Shown in pieces: positions 1-12,580 of a DNA stretch of 64,000 nt (the first letter of the stretch is position 1; each line of letters starts with the position of its first letter). Where the stretch lies: positions 13,016,695 to 13,080,694 of the forward strand of contig NC_051443.1 in NCBI RefSeq assembly GCF_001649575.2, read 5' to 3'. A model generated the notes under the pieces. That model had not been told where the DNA came from. It saw only the letters and a list, made by a program, of their open reading frames with translations, and ran no database searches. The DNA comes from Kryptolebias marmoratus (Eukaryota > Chordata > Actinopteri > Cyprinodontiformes > Rivulidae). Made by a program: the position numbers and the translations under genes.

Positions 1-3000
1 AAAAATAATGAAAGAACCCAAAAAGCCTTTTTGAATGTGATATTGCAGGTGAGAGCTTACAGCCACTCCAGCAGCTATTTGAAATTGGACCATGGCCCGG
101 TGATGCATTGAGCTAAATTACAATGTAAGTATGCTGCGAGTGAATGAAGCTGGTGTTTAGGAAGGTACATCCATTAGTGCGCGTTCTGTTCTGTTCGAAC
201 CTCCTTTGAAAGCAGAATAAAAGCTCTGCCATGATGCACTCTGTGATATAAGGCAGTCTGTATGGAAATCAGTTCGCTTGTTGCCTCACAATGCATCAAC
301 TTGTGCTGCTGCCCTTTGGAAAACAAAAAGGCAGGGTCTCTGTTTTCATTTGTTAAATGACTTTCTGGTGGTGATGCTGACTCAGTTTTCCAGCCTTCAT
401 AACTTTTACAACCAGAATATATATACATTTTAATAATTTCGTCACTCAATTGTGCAGTGTTTCCCGTTTTGTTTCATTTTACACTTTCTTGCTTTGAGTT
501 TTGTTGCGTTTTCAGCCTCAGAGGCCCTTCCGGACAAACCTACAGCCCTCGATAAAAGCGAGCATGTGAGGCTCACGGTAAGAAACTCCCAACGCTTGCC
601 CTTTCCTCCTCAAAGCCCACATACCAGCAGTGGTTGTCTCCAGAGTCATGTGCCTTGGCCCCCCGTTTCTCTCAGCCCAGACCCATGACTGCAGCACATG
701 ACAAGCTCAGGGCTGGATTACTGCCTGACTTACGTGCTCACACCACCCGCTGCCTGCTGGCAGCTGAGCGCTCTGCTGACGCTCACGCCAAAGACATCGT
801 CTTATCCTCTGACTGCTCGCTTGTTTATTTTTGGCTGTTTGTTTTAGGCTTCATTTGGGCCACATTTTATGAGGTTGTGATGTGAAAACAGGAACGTACA
901 GAAAGGTTTTCAGCATGTAAGAAGCGATAAAGCCGATTCAAAGTGAGGACTTTTACTTGTTGTAAAATACAAATCTATTCATCGTGCAGAGATGCGAGTT
1001 CTGTTTGGGCCACAGTTTCATCCACACCCAGACTGACAGGCCCACGAGAAGGTCTGGAAATATTTAAATATTTTTATTTTTTCCTCCATCCCAACAATGT
1101 AGAAGCCCACTGGGGTGTGTACCCGTTTGCCCCTTGGTCAGTGCTTTATTTAACATCTGTGAAGGAAAGGTTAGGCTTTTAATTTCACATTGACCTTTGC
1201 CCTTACACTTGATAATAAGTGATATGAAATATAAGAAGATTAAATGTCACTAACGTCCATCTTCCGTTCCTTTTTTTGGTCAGAAATAAAACAATAAATG
1301 TCACTGCGATGGTAAATAGATTTATTTTTTCCACCTCTAACACACAAATTGGAGATAAAATTAATTTGAATATGAGAAATTGAGTGCCTAAGTACCTAAA
1401 AACTCTAAAATTAAAGTGCAGAAATATTCACGGTTGTGAAAAAAAAAACAACTGAGGCCCTGTTTGCCTCAGATACAGTGTGAATAGCTGTGCTCAGTGT
1501 CTTCCCAGAAAGCTTCGGGGAGTAAATGAAAATCTATAGAAAACCCACTGACATGTTCACCGAATTCTCATTAAATCTGGTGTGTTTCTGAGAACTGCTC
1601 TGATGCATGGACTTGGCTGTGTCAAACTCAAATAATGTAATAATTTTTTCTTGGAATCTAGGAGTATAGACAATTCATTTTGCTCACCAAATCCTGAAGA
1701 TAAAGTGCAGAATTGAGACCATTAGGAGATGCAACTAATGAAGTAAATCATTATGGCTGAAGAACAGTATTTAATGAAGCTAGCCTTCCTTGAAGGAATG
1801 TTTATCGACCGCTGCCTTACACGCCAAAGTTTTACACAAATATCTCATGTCATCAGATAGTTCTTAGAGTATGTGTTGGAAATGACTCTCAGCTACTACT
1901 ATACCAAATTTTAGCTCAATATGTTGATAACTGGCTGAGGTGTGTTTGCAAAGTTCAATTACTTGTGGCAGAAATCTTTAATCGGTTTGAGTCCAAAAGT
2001 TAATCAGTTGTAGATGTTCATCCAATGATTAGTTCCTGAGAGTTTCCTTAAAATCTGTTCAGTGGTTCATGAGATATTTTGCTAACAGACAATCAAGACA
2101 CATAGACACACACACACACACATACAGACACAAGCAATTACTTTATTGCCTGGCTTTCATGGCAGCAGGTGATGAAAAAAAAAATTGAAAGGTAGCCAAA
2201 CAAACGTTAAACCCCTCCTCTTTCACATGTGGCTCATTTTCCAAAACTCCACCTAGTGAAATGAGGAGAACATGAGGAGCCAATCTCTGGGTGTACGTAA
2301 CGTCCTCAGATGTTCAGCAACAGCGTGCATCATTAAACTAAATATTCAGTTGGTTATTTAGGTTCATGAAACCTGATGTAAAACGTCATTTCCAATCATG
2401 ACTCATGTTCAGACTCCACATCATTAAACGAACACAGACAAATAACACCCTAATGAAGGCTATTAGGACATTATTCAGAGATAAAAAGGTTGAAGCAGCT
2501 CTTCTTTTACCTGACAGAAACCTTCAGTAGCTTAGGAACCGTTTATTAAGTCAGACTGATTGGTTATTTACCGTGACTTTAAGCAGCTAATTAAGTCAGT
2601 TTACTTGAGAGTGACAAGATGATCTAGCTCCCAGTTCTCAACTTTCCAGGTAATGCATCTTTAAATATTCCATCTACTGTAAACTTCTGTTTTATTATTT
2701 GAAGCAGCAAACAGAAAGAGATGACTTCTTGAACTTAGATAAAATCTACACCACACCTGATTAAAAACAACTAAACTGTTATGTGTACTTCATTTATTTC
2801 CTCTCCTTTTGCCTCCGTTTTGGTTTTCAGCTTTTCCTGAAGAAAGTTTCTGACTATTAAACAGCCAAGTGCTCTAAAGTGATTCAAATAGTTTCCTTTT
2901 TCTATTTCCTGCTGCTGAACATGTAATAAATGGTGAGTTTGCATTTCCCTGAAAACATCAGATGTGTCTAATGTTCAAATACAGTGAGTGAAAAGGAAAA

Positions 3001-4383
3001 CTGAAAGGAGTAAAACCAAAACAGTGAGTTGAAAACCACTTATCAACATTGAAACTAGTTAATACATGTATGTTATTTAAATTTTTTTTATTTCACTTAT
3101 CCAATATATTTTACAATCCATTTTTGTGTTTTCCCACACCAATTTAAAAATGTTTTAATGTCATTCAACAATTTCTCAAGTTTAAACATCCCACAAACCA
3201 TACTTTTTGTAATCAATTTAAATCATTCCCAGGACAAACAAACAAACAACAACAACAAAGAATAGTATTCTAGACAATCCATTAATATATAAAATAAAAG
3301 TTTAGGAATTAACACTGAACCCTGAAAGATTTTACATTTAATCACTCCAAACCCCAATTCTTTATTATCAAACTGTTCAAACTGCAATAAATTCAAGTTT
3401 GCAAAAGGTGCAGATATTTTTTTTTTCCCCAAATCCATACTGGTTCTGACTCAATGACTGAATTTTTCAATAAAATTGTCAAACTTTTGGACAAACCACT
3501 TTTCAAGCCCGGTAGAAACTCGAGAAGTATCGACACAGGTCTGTGTGGAGTATGACTTAGTAGGATGTCATAAAAACCTGTCACAGAAAAGCACCAGGTG
3601 GCTCTGTCAGAAGTGACACATTCAATTGCTGTTGCTTCACCTTTCTGTGTCACCATGAGGTGAGACTAACAAGTTAAGACTGAGGAGACCCCCTGTGTCT
3701 ACGGGACAAGACAAACCCTGAAGACAGGGATGGAAATATTTTGAGCAGACGGGGTGTAAAAGGAAGGAGAGAGGGGATCAGTGTGAAATCGGAGAGACTA
3801 AGAAACAGATGCTTGTGGTGTTGGGTAGATGGCGAAACATGACTTGTGTGACAACAACTTCCAGAGGGTCAGATCTGAAATACAAGTGACCACACAAGAA
3901 GCTAAAATCCATTCATGTCCTGACAGTCAGAGGAAAGGAACTCTTTGGATGAAGTGAGTAAAACAAATAGATTCTAGCTGGCCCATCATTTATTATAGCT
4001 GCCATAGTGTTCAGACTGAATGGTGTGAATCCTCCTCTTTATTAGAGAGAAAATTAATGCACTCATCAAACTGTCCATTTATTACTTTGAGCCCCATAGC
4101 ATCACTTTTAAAAATCATCTGTACACAGCTCATTCACAGCTTCACTCAACACGCAAACGCACGGATAGCAGCTCGGCCAATAAAAATGTCTGCTTGTTGT
4201 TCAGTCAGTGCGACCACACCTACACCCTCACAGCAGACATGAGTGTCATATCAGTTAGTCATCTACAAAAAGGCTCATGAGACAATTCAACACACTTGTC
4301 AGAAACAAAATTCATTAGCAGGAATTAAAAAAAAACAGTAAAAACGGTCAATTAAAACAGCAAAACATGTGTTAATCACATAC
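1..4383 (-). other. slc45a2: SLC45A2 intron 2 (partial)
   Basis: AT-rich intronic DNA. It contains one dispersed-repeat copy (1780-2155), a short CA run near 2107-2122, and a possible small plus-strand exon at 516-577 discussed under findings. I found no further SLC45A2 exon here on either strand. Confidence 0.8.
1780..2155 (-). repeat. Dispersed repeat family A, copy 1
   Basis: Reverse-oriented copy of a repeat found five times in this window. Shared landmarks, read on the minus strand, are GAACATCTACAACTGATTAA, then a 'gctgcca'-type block and a block ending in TTTAGCTC / GAGCTAAA. It ends next to a CA-rich run. No coding frame is seen and I cannot assign a class. Confidence 0.65.
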
Positions 4384-4560
4384 CTGTAAACAGAGCGTGG
4401 TAGTGCAGACCTCTTTCCTTGTCTTGATGTGAGCACACGTCAAACAGGTAGGCCTTGATGGGCCCGTCGATGAAATCTGCAGCAAAGTCAAACAGCACGA
4501 CCCCGAACATCACCACAACGATGGCCCAGATGCTCCTCAGAGACCTGTCACTCACTAGTG
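4384..4560 (-). CDS. slc45a2: SLC45A2 coding exon 2
   Basis: 177 bp between a TTCTTGCAG acceptor (just right of 4560) and a GTATGTG donor (4383 leftward), phase 1 at both ends. It encodes about 59 residues with helix 4 and the conserved [16 protein letters not shown] stretch. The next family exon would begin with a Gly-rich stretch; I could not find it between 1 and 4383. Confidence 0.93.
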
Positions 4561-7500
4561 CTGCAAGAAACAACACAAACATCCCATCATATAACGAACC
4601 ACAAATATATATATTAATGACAACGTAACATAATGAACACATATCCTAATTTCTGATGCACTGTATATTCTAAACCAAGGGTTTTCATCTAGCAACCCAG
4701 AAAAAAAAACTAGCAGGGACATTTAAGACTCCCATCATGACTGGTTGGAACAAGAGCAAATGACAACACAAACAACCATAATTTAAATCTAACAATTTAT
4801 AAATACTCCTTTTATGTCTTGCAACAATTTGCAATAAAGCTATGACTGCATCATTGGCAAATTCTGATGTGATTTTCAACAGGTCTGCTTGTTTGTGATC
4901 CTATTTGAATTTGGCCTGATTTTAGGAAAACCCTCTGTCAGGTGTGGTGGAGAAGGAGGCAAACCCAGAGCGCAGACTCATCTTCAGAAAAGGAACTAAT
5001 TTATTAAGAATAAAAGAACAAAACAAACGGCTGACAAGGCAGCAAAACTAAACATAACAAAATCCAAACACGAGCAAAACATGAATCAAACCAGACGGCG
5101 CATGAAGCGACAACGAACTAGCAGCGAGTGGAAGAAATGACCAGGTTTTAAAGGCAGAGGGTAATTAGGTGAAGTGGGCACAGGTGAGATGATTACAAAG
5201 TTAGGAGCAGGTGTAGATGGGCGTGACAGGCAAACGAGAGATAGACTGAGGAGAAGTGAATGATGACAGAGGCACAGAGACAAGACAAAAACATGAAGAC
5301 AACAAAAGAAACAATAAACCAAATACAAAAACACACAGAAAACCCAAATCCTGACAGCCTCTGGTAATATGTAAAATAAAGTGGTTCTGCAACAACAAAT
5401 ACACAATCTAAAAGGCAGCAACATGTGACAAGAAGAACAAAGTAAGTGTTAAACTGCCAAGTCACGTGATGGTAAACGGACAATTTGACTGAGAAAAGCT
5501 GTGGAGTTTATGTACTAAAAGGAGAGATGGTAATAGTCAATGGAGGACAGGTGGTGTCTGAGGGGAAAAGGAACTATAAAAGACAACAAGGAGTAAAGAT
5601 GGTGTCAGAACAAAAAACAAGAACATAAATAAATAACCAAAATACAAAAACTTATATTAATCAGAAAAATAATGACATTAGGTGATTTTTAAATACATAC
5701 ATATATTTCTTTTAAAAGATCAAATATAAACACAAATGTTGACACCAGAGTCCCACATAACCACTAAAAGAGCTCTGTCAGACTTTTAATTTAAGTTAAA
5801 GGTCCAGCAACTTCTTCAACCAACTTTTATATTGCTGGTGCATTTGCTGTAAAAGTAACAATGTTATGGTTTGTCAAAATTTGGTTTTTAGTGTAGTATT
5901 TCATTTGGCACCACAAATGTTGCAATTTAAAAAGTAAAATTAGTATTTTACTCTTTTGACTGTTTGACGTTTTGGCATGAAGTATCAGATGAACACTGGC
6001 GATGCAGCACTGATCCTGACTTTAAACACGTATTACTCAATATGTCATATCCCATTAACATACTGGAACACATTTATAGCAAAGCACAAAACAAGGCCCG
6101 TAAAAGTACAACCAGGTAGTTGATGATGATGACCGAATCTGGGTTACATGAATAATTAAATGATGTTATGTTCTGAGACAGCAGGATGGATTTAAAAAGT
6201 GTCTTAAATGCCTCATCTGTTTCCATTAAGCCACAAATTATCTTTTGACATCTTTCTCTACATAGGAGAACAGTCGCTGATGGGCCATGAATGTAATTGC
6301 CCAAGATTAGCTATGAGATGATATAAAGAATAAAAGAACAAACTCAAAATGGCTACAAATATGCAAACTTTATGTCACACACTTATTAATCAGAACCCTG
6401 AGAAACGTGTGGAGGTAATCAGCTTAACTAAAGAACATCAAAAGAAAGACTAAAAGTTCAAATGAGGACTGTAAATCTTTTTTTTTTACACTGAAACCCA
6501 ACTTATAATCGCAGCATTTTTGATTACTCGTGTCCTGTGTACAATGTCATCATAAAAAGATCTTCTGTACGTACACATAATCAAGTTTACGAGATGAGGA
6601 TCCTAACTGAATGTACAGTGAAGCCATAAATGATCGGGAGCAATAAAGGGGAGTTGTCACACTCAGCACACAAGTAAGGTTCTGAATAAAGCAGTTCCTG
6701 AAAGTTGTTTTAGAGAAACAACTTCCTTATCTTTACACAAGGGTCAACTCGTAATGCTGCCAGGAGCCCAGCTGAGTCTCACTCAATGATTTTGGGGCTC
6801 AAATTTTATCTGAGGTTTCCAACTTTACACTGAATAAGAGTTTTCTTTTTTCTGTGTTTCATCACATGCCTGTTCCAGCGAGCATCAGCACAGGCCTCAC
6901 AGATCAGTCACAAGATTAAAAGGAGTGTCTTTTTGAGGCGCTTCTGCTTAACTTTTACCAAGTTAAATATTTTGTCATGGTGAATGGGTCTTTTTTTCCC
7001 CCTAAAATCTAAAAGCAAGCAGAAACTTTGTCTGAAAAAAGCCTTTCAAACAGGAGAAAATTCTAGTTAAGACGTTGAAGTTATGGTTATTTCATCAGAG
7101 TGAAAATAATTCAGTTAGATCTTAAAGTCTGTGAGCTAAAGCTGATGGACATAAGGAACAACATAAAAAGAGAAAAAGTGGAATTTTCACATTTTGTTCT
7201 GACTCCGTCACTCCTCTCCCACCTTTCCCTCACCTGAGATGACAGCATCTCCGTTGAGGAACATGCTGATTCCCAGCAGCATGAGGATGCCAAGGACCAG
7301 GATGTAGGGCCTCCGCCTGCCCCACGGCGAGTGGCAGTAGTCGCTGGCCGAGCCGATGATGGGTTGGAGCAGGAAGCCCAGGATGGGGCTGATCAGCCAC
7401 ACCAGGCTGTACAGACTGCGAGGCAGGCCCACGCTCAGCAGCACCGGCGTGACGAAGGCTGCCTCCACGGCGTAGCAGAACTCCCTCCCGAACATCACCA

Positions 7501-7705
7501 GGCTGTGGAGGATGAGGCGACCCCGAGAGCACCTGGGAGGCTCCACGGCTCCAAACACAGCGTTGTCCCCACTGTCCAGGTAATCCTCTTTGGAGCCAGA
7601 GTAGTCCGTTATGTACTGGTGCAATGACGTGCTGATGTGTTTGCCCGGCTCTGACAGCGCGTAGGACTGGGGCCTCGCAGTCTGGTCCCCAGACAACAGG
7701 GTCAT
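4384..7705 (-). CDS. slc45a2: SLC45A2 (MATP/AIM1) melanosomal transporter, 5' part, coding exons 1-2
   Basis: Partial gene; the remaining exons lie left of the window. The family is a 12-helix major-facilitator transporter of the melanosome membrane, thought to move sugar with protons and to support melanosome pH. Loss causes OCA4 albinism in humans and pigment loss in fish (medaka b, zebrafish albino). The two exons join in phase (G at 7234 plus CA at 4560 gives Ala158) to about 216 residues of the roughly 530-570 usual for the family. Visible features are a hydrophilic N-terminal tail (1-62), helix 1 near 63-93, helix 2 near 97-117, the family loop [13 protein letters not shown] at 121-133, helix 3 near 134-153, and helix 4 followed by [20 protein letters not shown] in exon 2. 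No stop or frameshift is seen. AMACR lies upstream on the same strand, the conserved vertebrate order. Confidence 0.95.
4561..7233 (-). other. slc45a2: SLC45A2 intron 1
   Basis: A 2.7-kb intron bounded by a GTGAGG donor and a TTGCAG acceptor on the minus strand. It holds a solo LTR at 4936-5356. The remainder is AT-rich, with no coding signal that I can see. Confidence 0.85.
4936..5356 (-). mobile_element. Solo LTR of a teleost LTR retrotransposon
   Basis: Bounded by TGTCAGG on the left and CCTGACA on the right, a 7-bp perfect inverted pair with TG...CA ends. Read on the minus strand it has a CTTTAAAACC TATA-like site in the middle and AATAAA near its end, then a run typical of fish LTR 3' ends. 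The 5-bp flanks are CCCTC and GCCTC, so the target duplication matches at 4 of 5 bases. No internal region or second LTR is adjacent. A short non-autonomous DNA element is the alternative. Confidence 0.6.
7234..7705 (-). CDS. slc45a2: SLC45A2 coding exon 1
   Basis: The start is the ATG read leftward from 7705; it opens the only frame that reaches the conserved MFS core. The exon holds 157 codons plus one base and ends in TCAG before a GTGAGG donor at 7233, phase 1. It encodes the cytoplasmic N-terminus, three membrane helices and the GRRRP loop between helices 2 and 3. The G+C content is clearly higher than in the flanks. Confidence 0.95.
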
Positions 7706-8080
7706 AGTGGAGCGCAGGGACAGGAGGGTGGAACTAGAAGGGGAGGATGAGATGAAAGTTTGAAGGAAAATAGTTGGAACGAGTCAAAAACTGAGAGTAT
7801 GGTCTCCCTCAGTCAGCTAGGTGGAGATTAAATGGCCAAACACCAAATCCATGCAGTGGTGCTCGGCTCAACTAATCCTCTCCTCTACTGCATAGCTGAG
7901 CAACAACTCCAAGATCCAGTCAGCATTTATTTAAGGAGCGAAAGACTGCTCTGTGGACTGAGCACAGCAGAATGGGACTTAAAGAGGGAGGAGAGGAAAA
8001 AAGTGGGTGTATGTGCAGGATTATGGTGTGTCGTTTCGCCCCTCTTGTAGTGTCTGAAGTAGTAAACACACCCGAGCAGG

Positions 8081-8183
8081 TCATGTGAGTGTGTTTGGGA
8101 TAGTGTGCTTGTAAGAGTGATTCAAGAAAAACTGAAATTCAAAGAAACTACTTATTTTCAACACATTCCTCTGACAGCACGTG
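8081..8183. promoter_or_regulatory. Candidate MITF E-boxes upstream of SLC45A2
   Basis: TCATGTGA at 8081-8088 matches the MITF M-box core, and a second E-box CACGTG lies at 8178-8183 (GCACGTGA in context). They are about 0.38 and 0.48 kb upstream of the SLC45A2 start codon. SLC45A2 is known to respond to MITF in melanocytes. Both are short motifs, so function here is inferred. A weak TATA-like TTAAATAAATG reads on the minus strand near 7925-7935, which would give a leader of about 0.2 kb. Confidence 0.4.
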
Positions 8184-8199
8184 AGGCTTTATGCTTTCA

Positions 8200-10038
8200 G
8201 ACGTCAGTTTATTAAAGTTAACTCAGAGTGAGTTGACACTATTCAGCATTTTACCCACAAAGCCTCTGATTTAGAAATGGGATTTCAGGATGGAGGCCAG
8301 CCTTTGCAGTGGGAACCAAATATGAAATCTGTGGAAAGCAATGACTTCAAAGTGCTGTGAATTCTTAAAAGCAGATCTCACAAATCTTCTTAAAATAGGC
8401 ACAGACTGTTTAACAATTAATTGGTGAAACTAAAGAGAGCATGAATGACATGCTAGCAACACATAAATGCTGGTTTATTTTTCTATTTTTGTGGTGAATG
8501 CATGAATTCACTCACTGGAAGAGGACATAAAAAACACACGACCCAAGCTGTGATCAAATAGAGGCATTATTAAGAGTTTTAAGTAACTTCTATTTATTGT
8601 TATTTAATAACAATAATAATAATTTATTGACAATTTTAAATGTAATTAGCCTGTTAAGTATTATGTCCTGCTATTTAATACAGTCTATTATATTTATATG
8701 AATATTTAATTTGTTAACTTGAAAAATGAATAGACAATTTGCTAAGAAATAATAATGGATAATTCCAGAGACATAGTGGCACCTAGAAATGCATGTTTTC
8801 ATGTATCAAATCAGCTGATATTTGATATATAGGCACCGAATATCAACTCATCAGCCAATAAAAAGGGATTTACTTTATGGGTAATTCAGTGGAGTCCTGA
8901 ACCCAACTCTGAGAACCACCGTTCACGGGGGATATACTTTGGCAGTTCCTGAAAACTATCTGATCCCACTGGACCAAAACGAACCAGCTTCAGACACATC
9001 AGCCATATCAAAATCAAAGAGAAAGCATATATATTAAATCTGTAATGTACACAGTTCATGGACAATATAAGATTTCAAAATCAAAAGAAGTATTTAAATT
9101 ATTCTGTAAAGTTATTTCTTGGCAGCCTAGAACCTTCACTTTTTTATTAATTGAGATCCAAAAGAGAAAGGAAAAAGAAATTATAAGCTACTCACTTTGC
9201 CAGAAAGTGACTTGGCCTCAAACCTGTCAGCCAAATTTGGATGTCTGCTTTATGTAACGCTGCTGCAAGAAGTCTAAAAATATGGGATGTTTTTATTCAT
9301 ACCATATTGGGTGTGAAAACATGTTGCACTAGTCTGAACATTTTGTAAGACAGTTTGTAGTTTTAAATATATATATTTTTAAATTATTTTACTAATTTTA
9401 TGAAGAGACTGTAACCTCCTCTGTCTTTTAATCAGCTTGAACCACGTTACATGAACCACTTCTCTTCCCATTAAAGGGCCTCAAAAAAGCCACTCTTAAA
9501 CCTTCTTCTGTTCCCAAAACATAGAAAAAAAAGTTCCTAAAACTTTACAATTATCCAGTTTCTGAGAAATTACACACTCAGGCACGAGGTACAGTGTCAC
9601 CCTGCAGCAAATATTTACATAGAGTTCCTTGTAATGAAGTATTTTTTACTCTGTAGGATGTTTTTAACCAGTCGTCTGAACATTTATGCGACCAACCTTT
9701 GGACATTCAGAGCTGGACGCACGTGTGCAAAAATATTCTCCAAACAAAGCTTGAAAAAGTTTGTATTGTTTGCAACACAAACGCCTCAAGAAAAGCTCTT
9801 CATCGTAACTGAAGGCAACATGTGAGCTTCTGATTAAAGAGGGGTAGAGCTGATGTGAAGCTGCATGATGCAACAACTAATTTTGAAAGTACTCCTGCAT
9901 CTTCATCTCAGCAGGGTTGGACAAAGTCGAAGCATCCCTCCCCAAACAATTAGTAAATAATCTTAAGGCATTAATTAATATTGTATACTAAGATGCTTTA
10001 AAATGCATAAAATGCTGCAAATAGACATGAGTGGTGCT
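8200..10038. other. Intergenic, no gene seen
   Basis: AT-rich DNA between the SLC45A2 upstream region and a hAT-like element. Several short open frames occur but none resembles a known protein or carries splice signals in register. Confidence 0.6.
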
Positions 10039-10571
10039 CAGCGTTGGGAGGGTTACTTTGAAAAGGGAATTAGATACGACTACATTTGAAACAAAAGTTA
10101 CTTTACACAAGTAATGTAACTAATTACATTCAGTTAATATTCAACAGAACTAAAAAGTAACTATTTTAAACGGTGCTAATAACCACTTACAAATGTTTAA
10201 ATTTGACAGTGATAAACTGACAGTACTCAACACTATCAAAGATATTTATTATTAAATTATTATTAGAAAGAAGTGTTGGAGCAACAAAAGCAAGACTCAG
10301 CTTTGACCCCCCGCAACAGAAGGTCCTTGGTAGAAAAAAACCCCAATAAATATTGTGTAGAAGATTAAAAAAGCAACAAAATAAAGATTAATTGACATAT
10401 AGCTTAGCTTTCTTATAGAAATGTAATGCAAATTGTAATCGTGGATATTTTAGAAGCAGCTGTAGTTTGCATTACATATTTTCCCGTGTAACTGTAACAG
10501 ATTACAGTAAGGTTTATTTTGTAATTAAATTTGGCAACTTTGCTACACGTAACTAGTTACTCCCAACCCTG
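10039..10571. mobile_element. hAT-like non-autonomous element
   Basis: The left end CAGCGTTGGGAGGGTTACTT and the right end GTAACTAGTTACTCCCAACCCTG form imperfect terminal inverted repeats of the type common in fish genomes. The 8-bp flanks are GTGGTGCT and GTGGTACT, 7 of 8 identical, which fits the 8-bp target duplication of the hAT superfamily. The interior of about 530 bp has no transposase frame, so the copy would have to be mobilised in trans, and its decay suggests it is old. Confidence 0.75.
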
Positions 10572-12224
10572 GTGGTACTGCATTTTGATATTATGCATAT
10601 AAGCAGTTTAATTAATGCTTTTAATAAAATATATCATCTTTGTAATTTAAGGGTTTAGGGTTGGTAGAGCTTCCAATCAGGGGGATATTTATAGTTGGTT
10701 TGGTAGTTAAATAGCATAGTTCTGATCTCTTGAATGTGTGTTTTGTAGAAACTGAGGTAGTTCAGTTGTTCCTTTCCACAGAACCCCAATCAGGATGATC
10801 TGAAGTCTTCTTTTATGTACCATTTTTATATCCTGTTGGATATTTTAAATACAGCTGTGAACAGAAATGAAACCCATTTCTAATTTTTTTGCACAAACAT
10901 CACCTTAACTGCTTCTGAAAATGTCTTTTAACCTGTTATTTAAAAAGAAATTTCATGATCTGTGTTTGTTCATGTATAATGGTGAGAAAATACAAGAGAA
11001 AATCCTACATTTCAGTAAGTTGTTAGATCAGAAGACAGACACCTTCTTTGCTTTAGGCTGATTAAGCTCATCACAGCATCAGCATGACCAGAAATGAAAC
11101 ATATTCACATTCCCATATTTAAATAATAAAGTCAGATCAATTCATTCAGATTAAACACTTGTCTGGCCTAATTAAACTGGTCAGTTCATTGCTCAAGCAA
11201 AAACTGACAGATCCTGAGCCACTCAGATTGAAGAGTTTAAATTAACGCTCAGCTTTTGATTGCTTTCATGAATAATGAAGTCGGTCTTTGATGATTCTCA
11301 GTCTGACTGTAAAGCTGACCTCAAAACCCAAACAAACAAAACTCTCCATAATGAGCTCTGAAGAGAGATCATTTCTGCTGAGAACTAAGTTGTTACCCTG
11401 ATCGCACAGATCCTCACACACAGCATAAACTGTGTAAACACACTAACTTTACACACGACCAAAAGAAGTAATACAGTGCAGAGCAAAAAAAAGGAAAAAA
11501 GGACAGATAACTCACATCAGATTGGCTAAAGCCCTAAAACATTATTTGCACTAAATTAATGAAAAGACTTCATGCTGAGAGTGAGGATATGTTGTGCTCA
11601 GGACATGACATTAAAGAGTAAAAGCTCCAATAAAAAGGAGATTTCTTGCAGCTACAGACAATCTTCAGGCAGTCCTGAATCTGCAGCCAGACAGAAATAA
11701 TTTGAAGTGTGGATTTAGGAGCCTGTGAGTGTTATGGACAATACTGAGCGTATCGTGTATGATGCTGAGCTGTAAGGGCAAAGGTGACAGGGAGACCAGC
11801 CATCATATTTGTGTTGGGTAGAACAGTGGGGCTGTAAATCGTTGTATGATCATAACTCGTATAACTTTTTTTAAATCATTATTTTGTGTTTAGGATTGAA
11901 AAGATAGACAAGGTGTAGATAGTGTCAAACTGAGATGATATCAGTGATCAATATGAATATATGTGTGGATGTTGAAGGAAATGGACCAAAGATAAAATGT
12001 AATGAGCTCCAATCATAGCAGATGATGTTACAGTGCTGATATTGACAATTTTGAATCCATTGTTAAATTTCCCATGAAACAGTTTAGAGAAAGTCAATAG
12101 ATTTTAAAAACACGCTTCAATCAATAATAAAAAAAAACACTTTGACTGGAGAAAACCAATAGAAGAGCCTCTTATTAGAAAAGTACTGCAGTGATTAAAA
12201 TATTTCAACCGGAATAAAGTTATT
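10572..12224. other. Intergenic, no gene seen
   Basis: AT-rich, with scattered short palindromes and poly-A runs. I see no exon, RNA gene or clear repeat boundary. Confidence 0.5.
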
Positions 12225-12580
12225 TAACTCTTACTGAAAAACTGAGAGGCACGTTTCTCATACTGGGGGGCTGAACAGACGCGTGGCCTTAAAAACAAGG
12301 CTGATAAAATCAAGGCTTCACTTTGTTGAGGTGCAAAATGATTGGACTCTGGAGCTATAAGAGAGATTACGTAGTCTGATGAGTCCAGATGAAACCTGTT
12401 TCAGACTGACAGGCACACCAAGGGAAGAAGCAGCTGAAGATGAAGACCTGAACGAGCCTGTGGGGGTAGTATTATAATGTGGAGTTGCCTCAGTTACTAA
12501 GGTCTTGGCTCAGCGGCATTAGGAGCCCAAAAGATGAGTTCAGCTGACTACATGAATACAGAATGATCAGTTTTTTTACA
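12225..12580 (+). mobile_element. Tc1-like transposase remnant
   Basis: The stretch around 12340-12560 (TGGACTCTGGAGCTATAAGA, then TAGTCTGATGAGTCCAGAT and GCCTGTGGGGGTAGTATTAT) matches the DDE-domain coding region of fish Tc1-like transposons at the nucleotide level. The frame is broken by stops and indels and neither terminal repeat is evident. It is a decayed internal piece. Confidence 0.65.

Noticed and set aside
5086..5424. 112-codon minus-strand frame with Cys/Phe/Leu-rich composition
   Set aside because: It lies inside the solo LTR and has low-complexity composition; no known domain.
7331..7627. 98-codon plus-strand frame
   Set aside because: It is the antisense of SLC45A2 exon 1; the GC-rich coding exon suppresses stops on the other strand.
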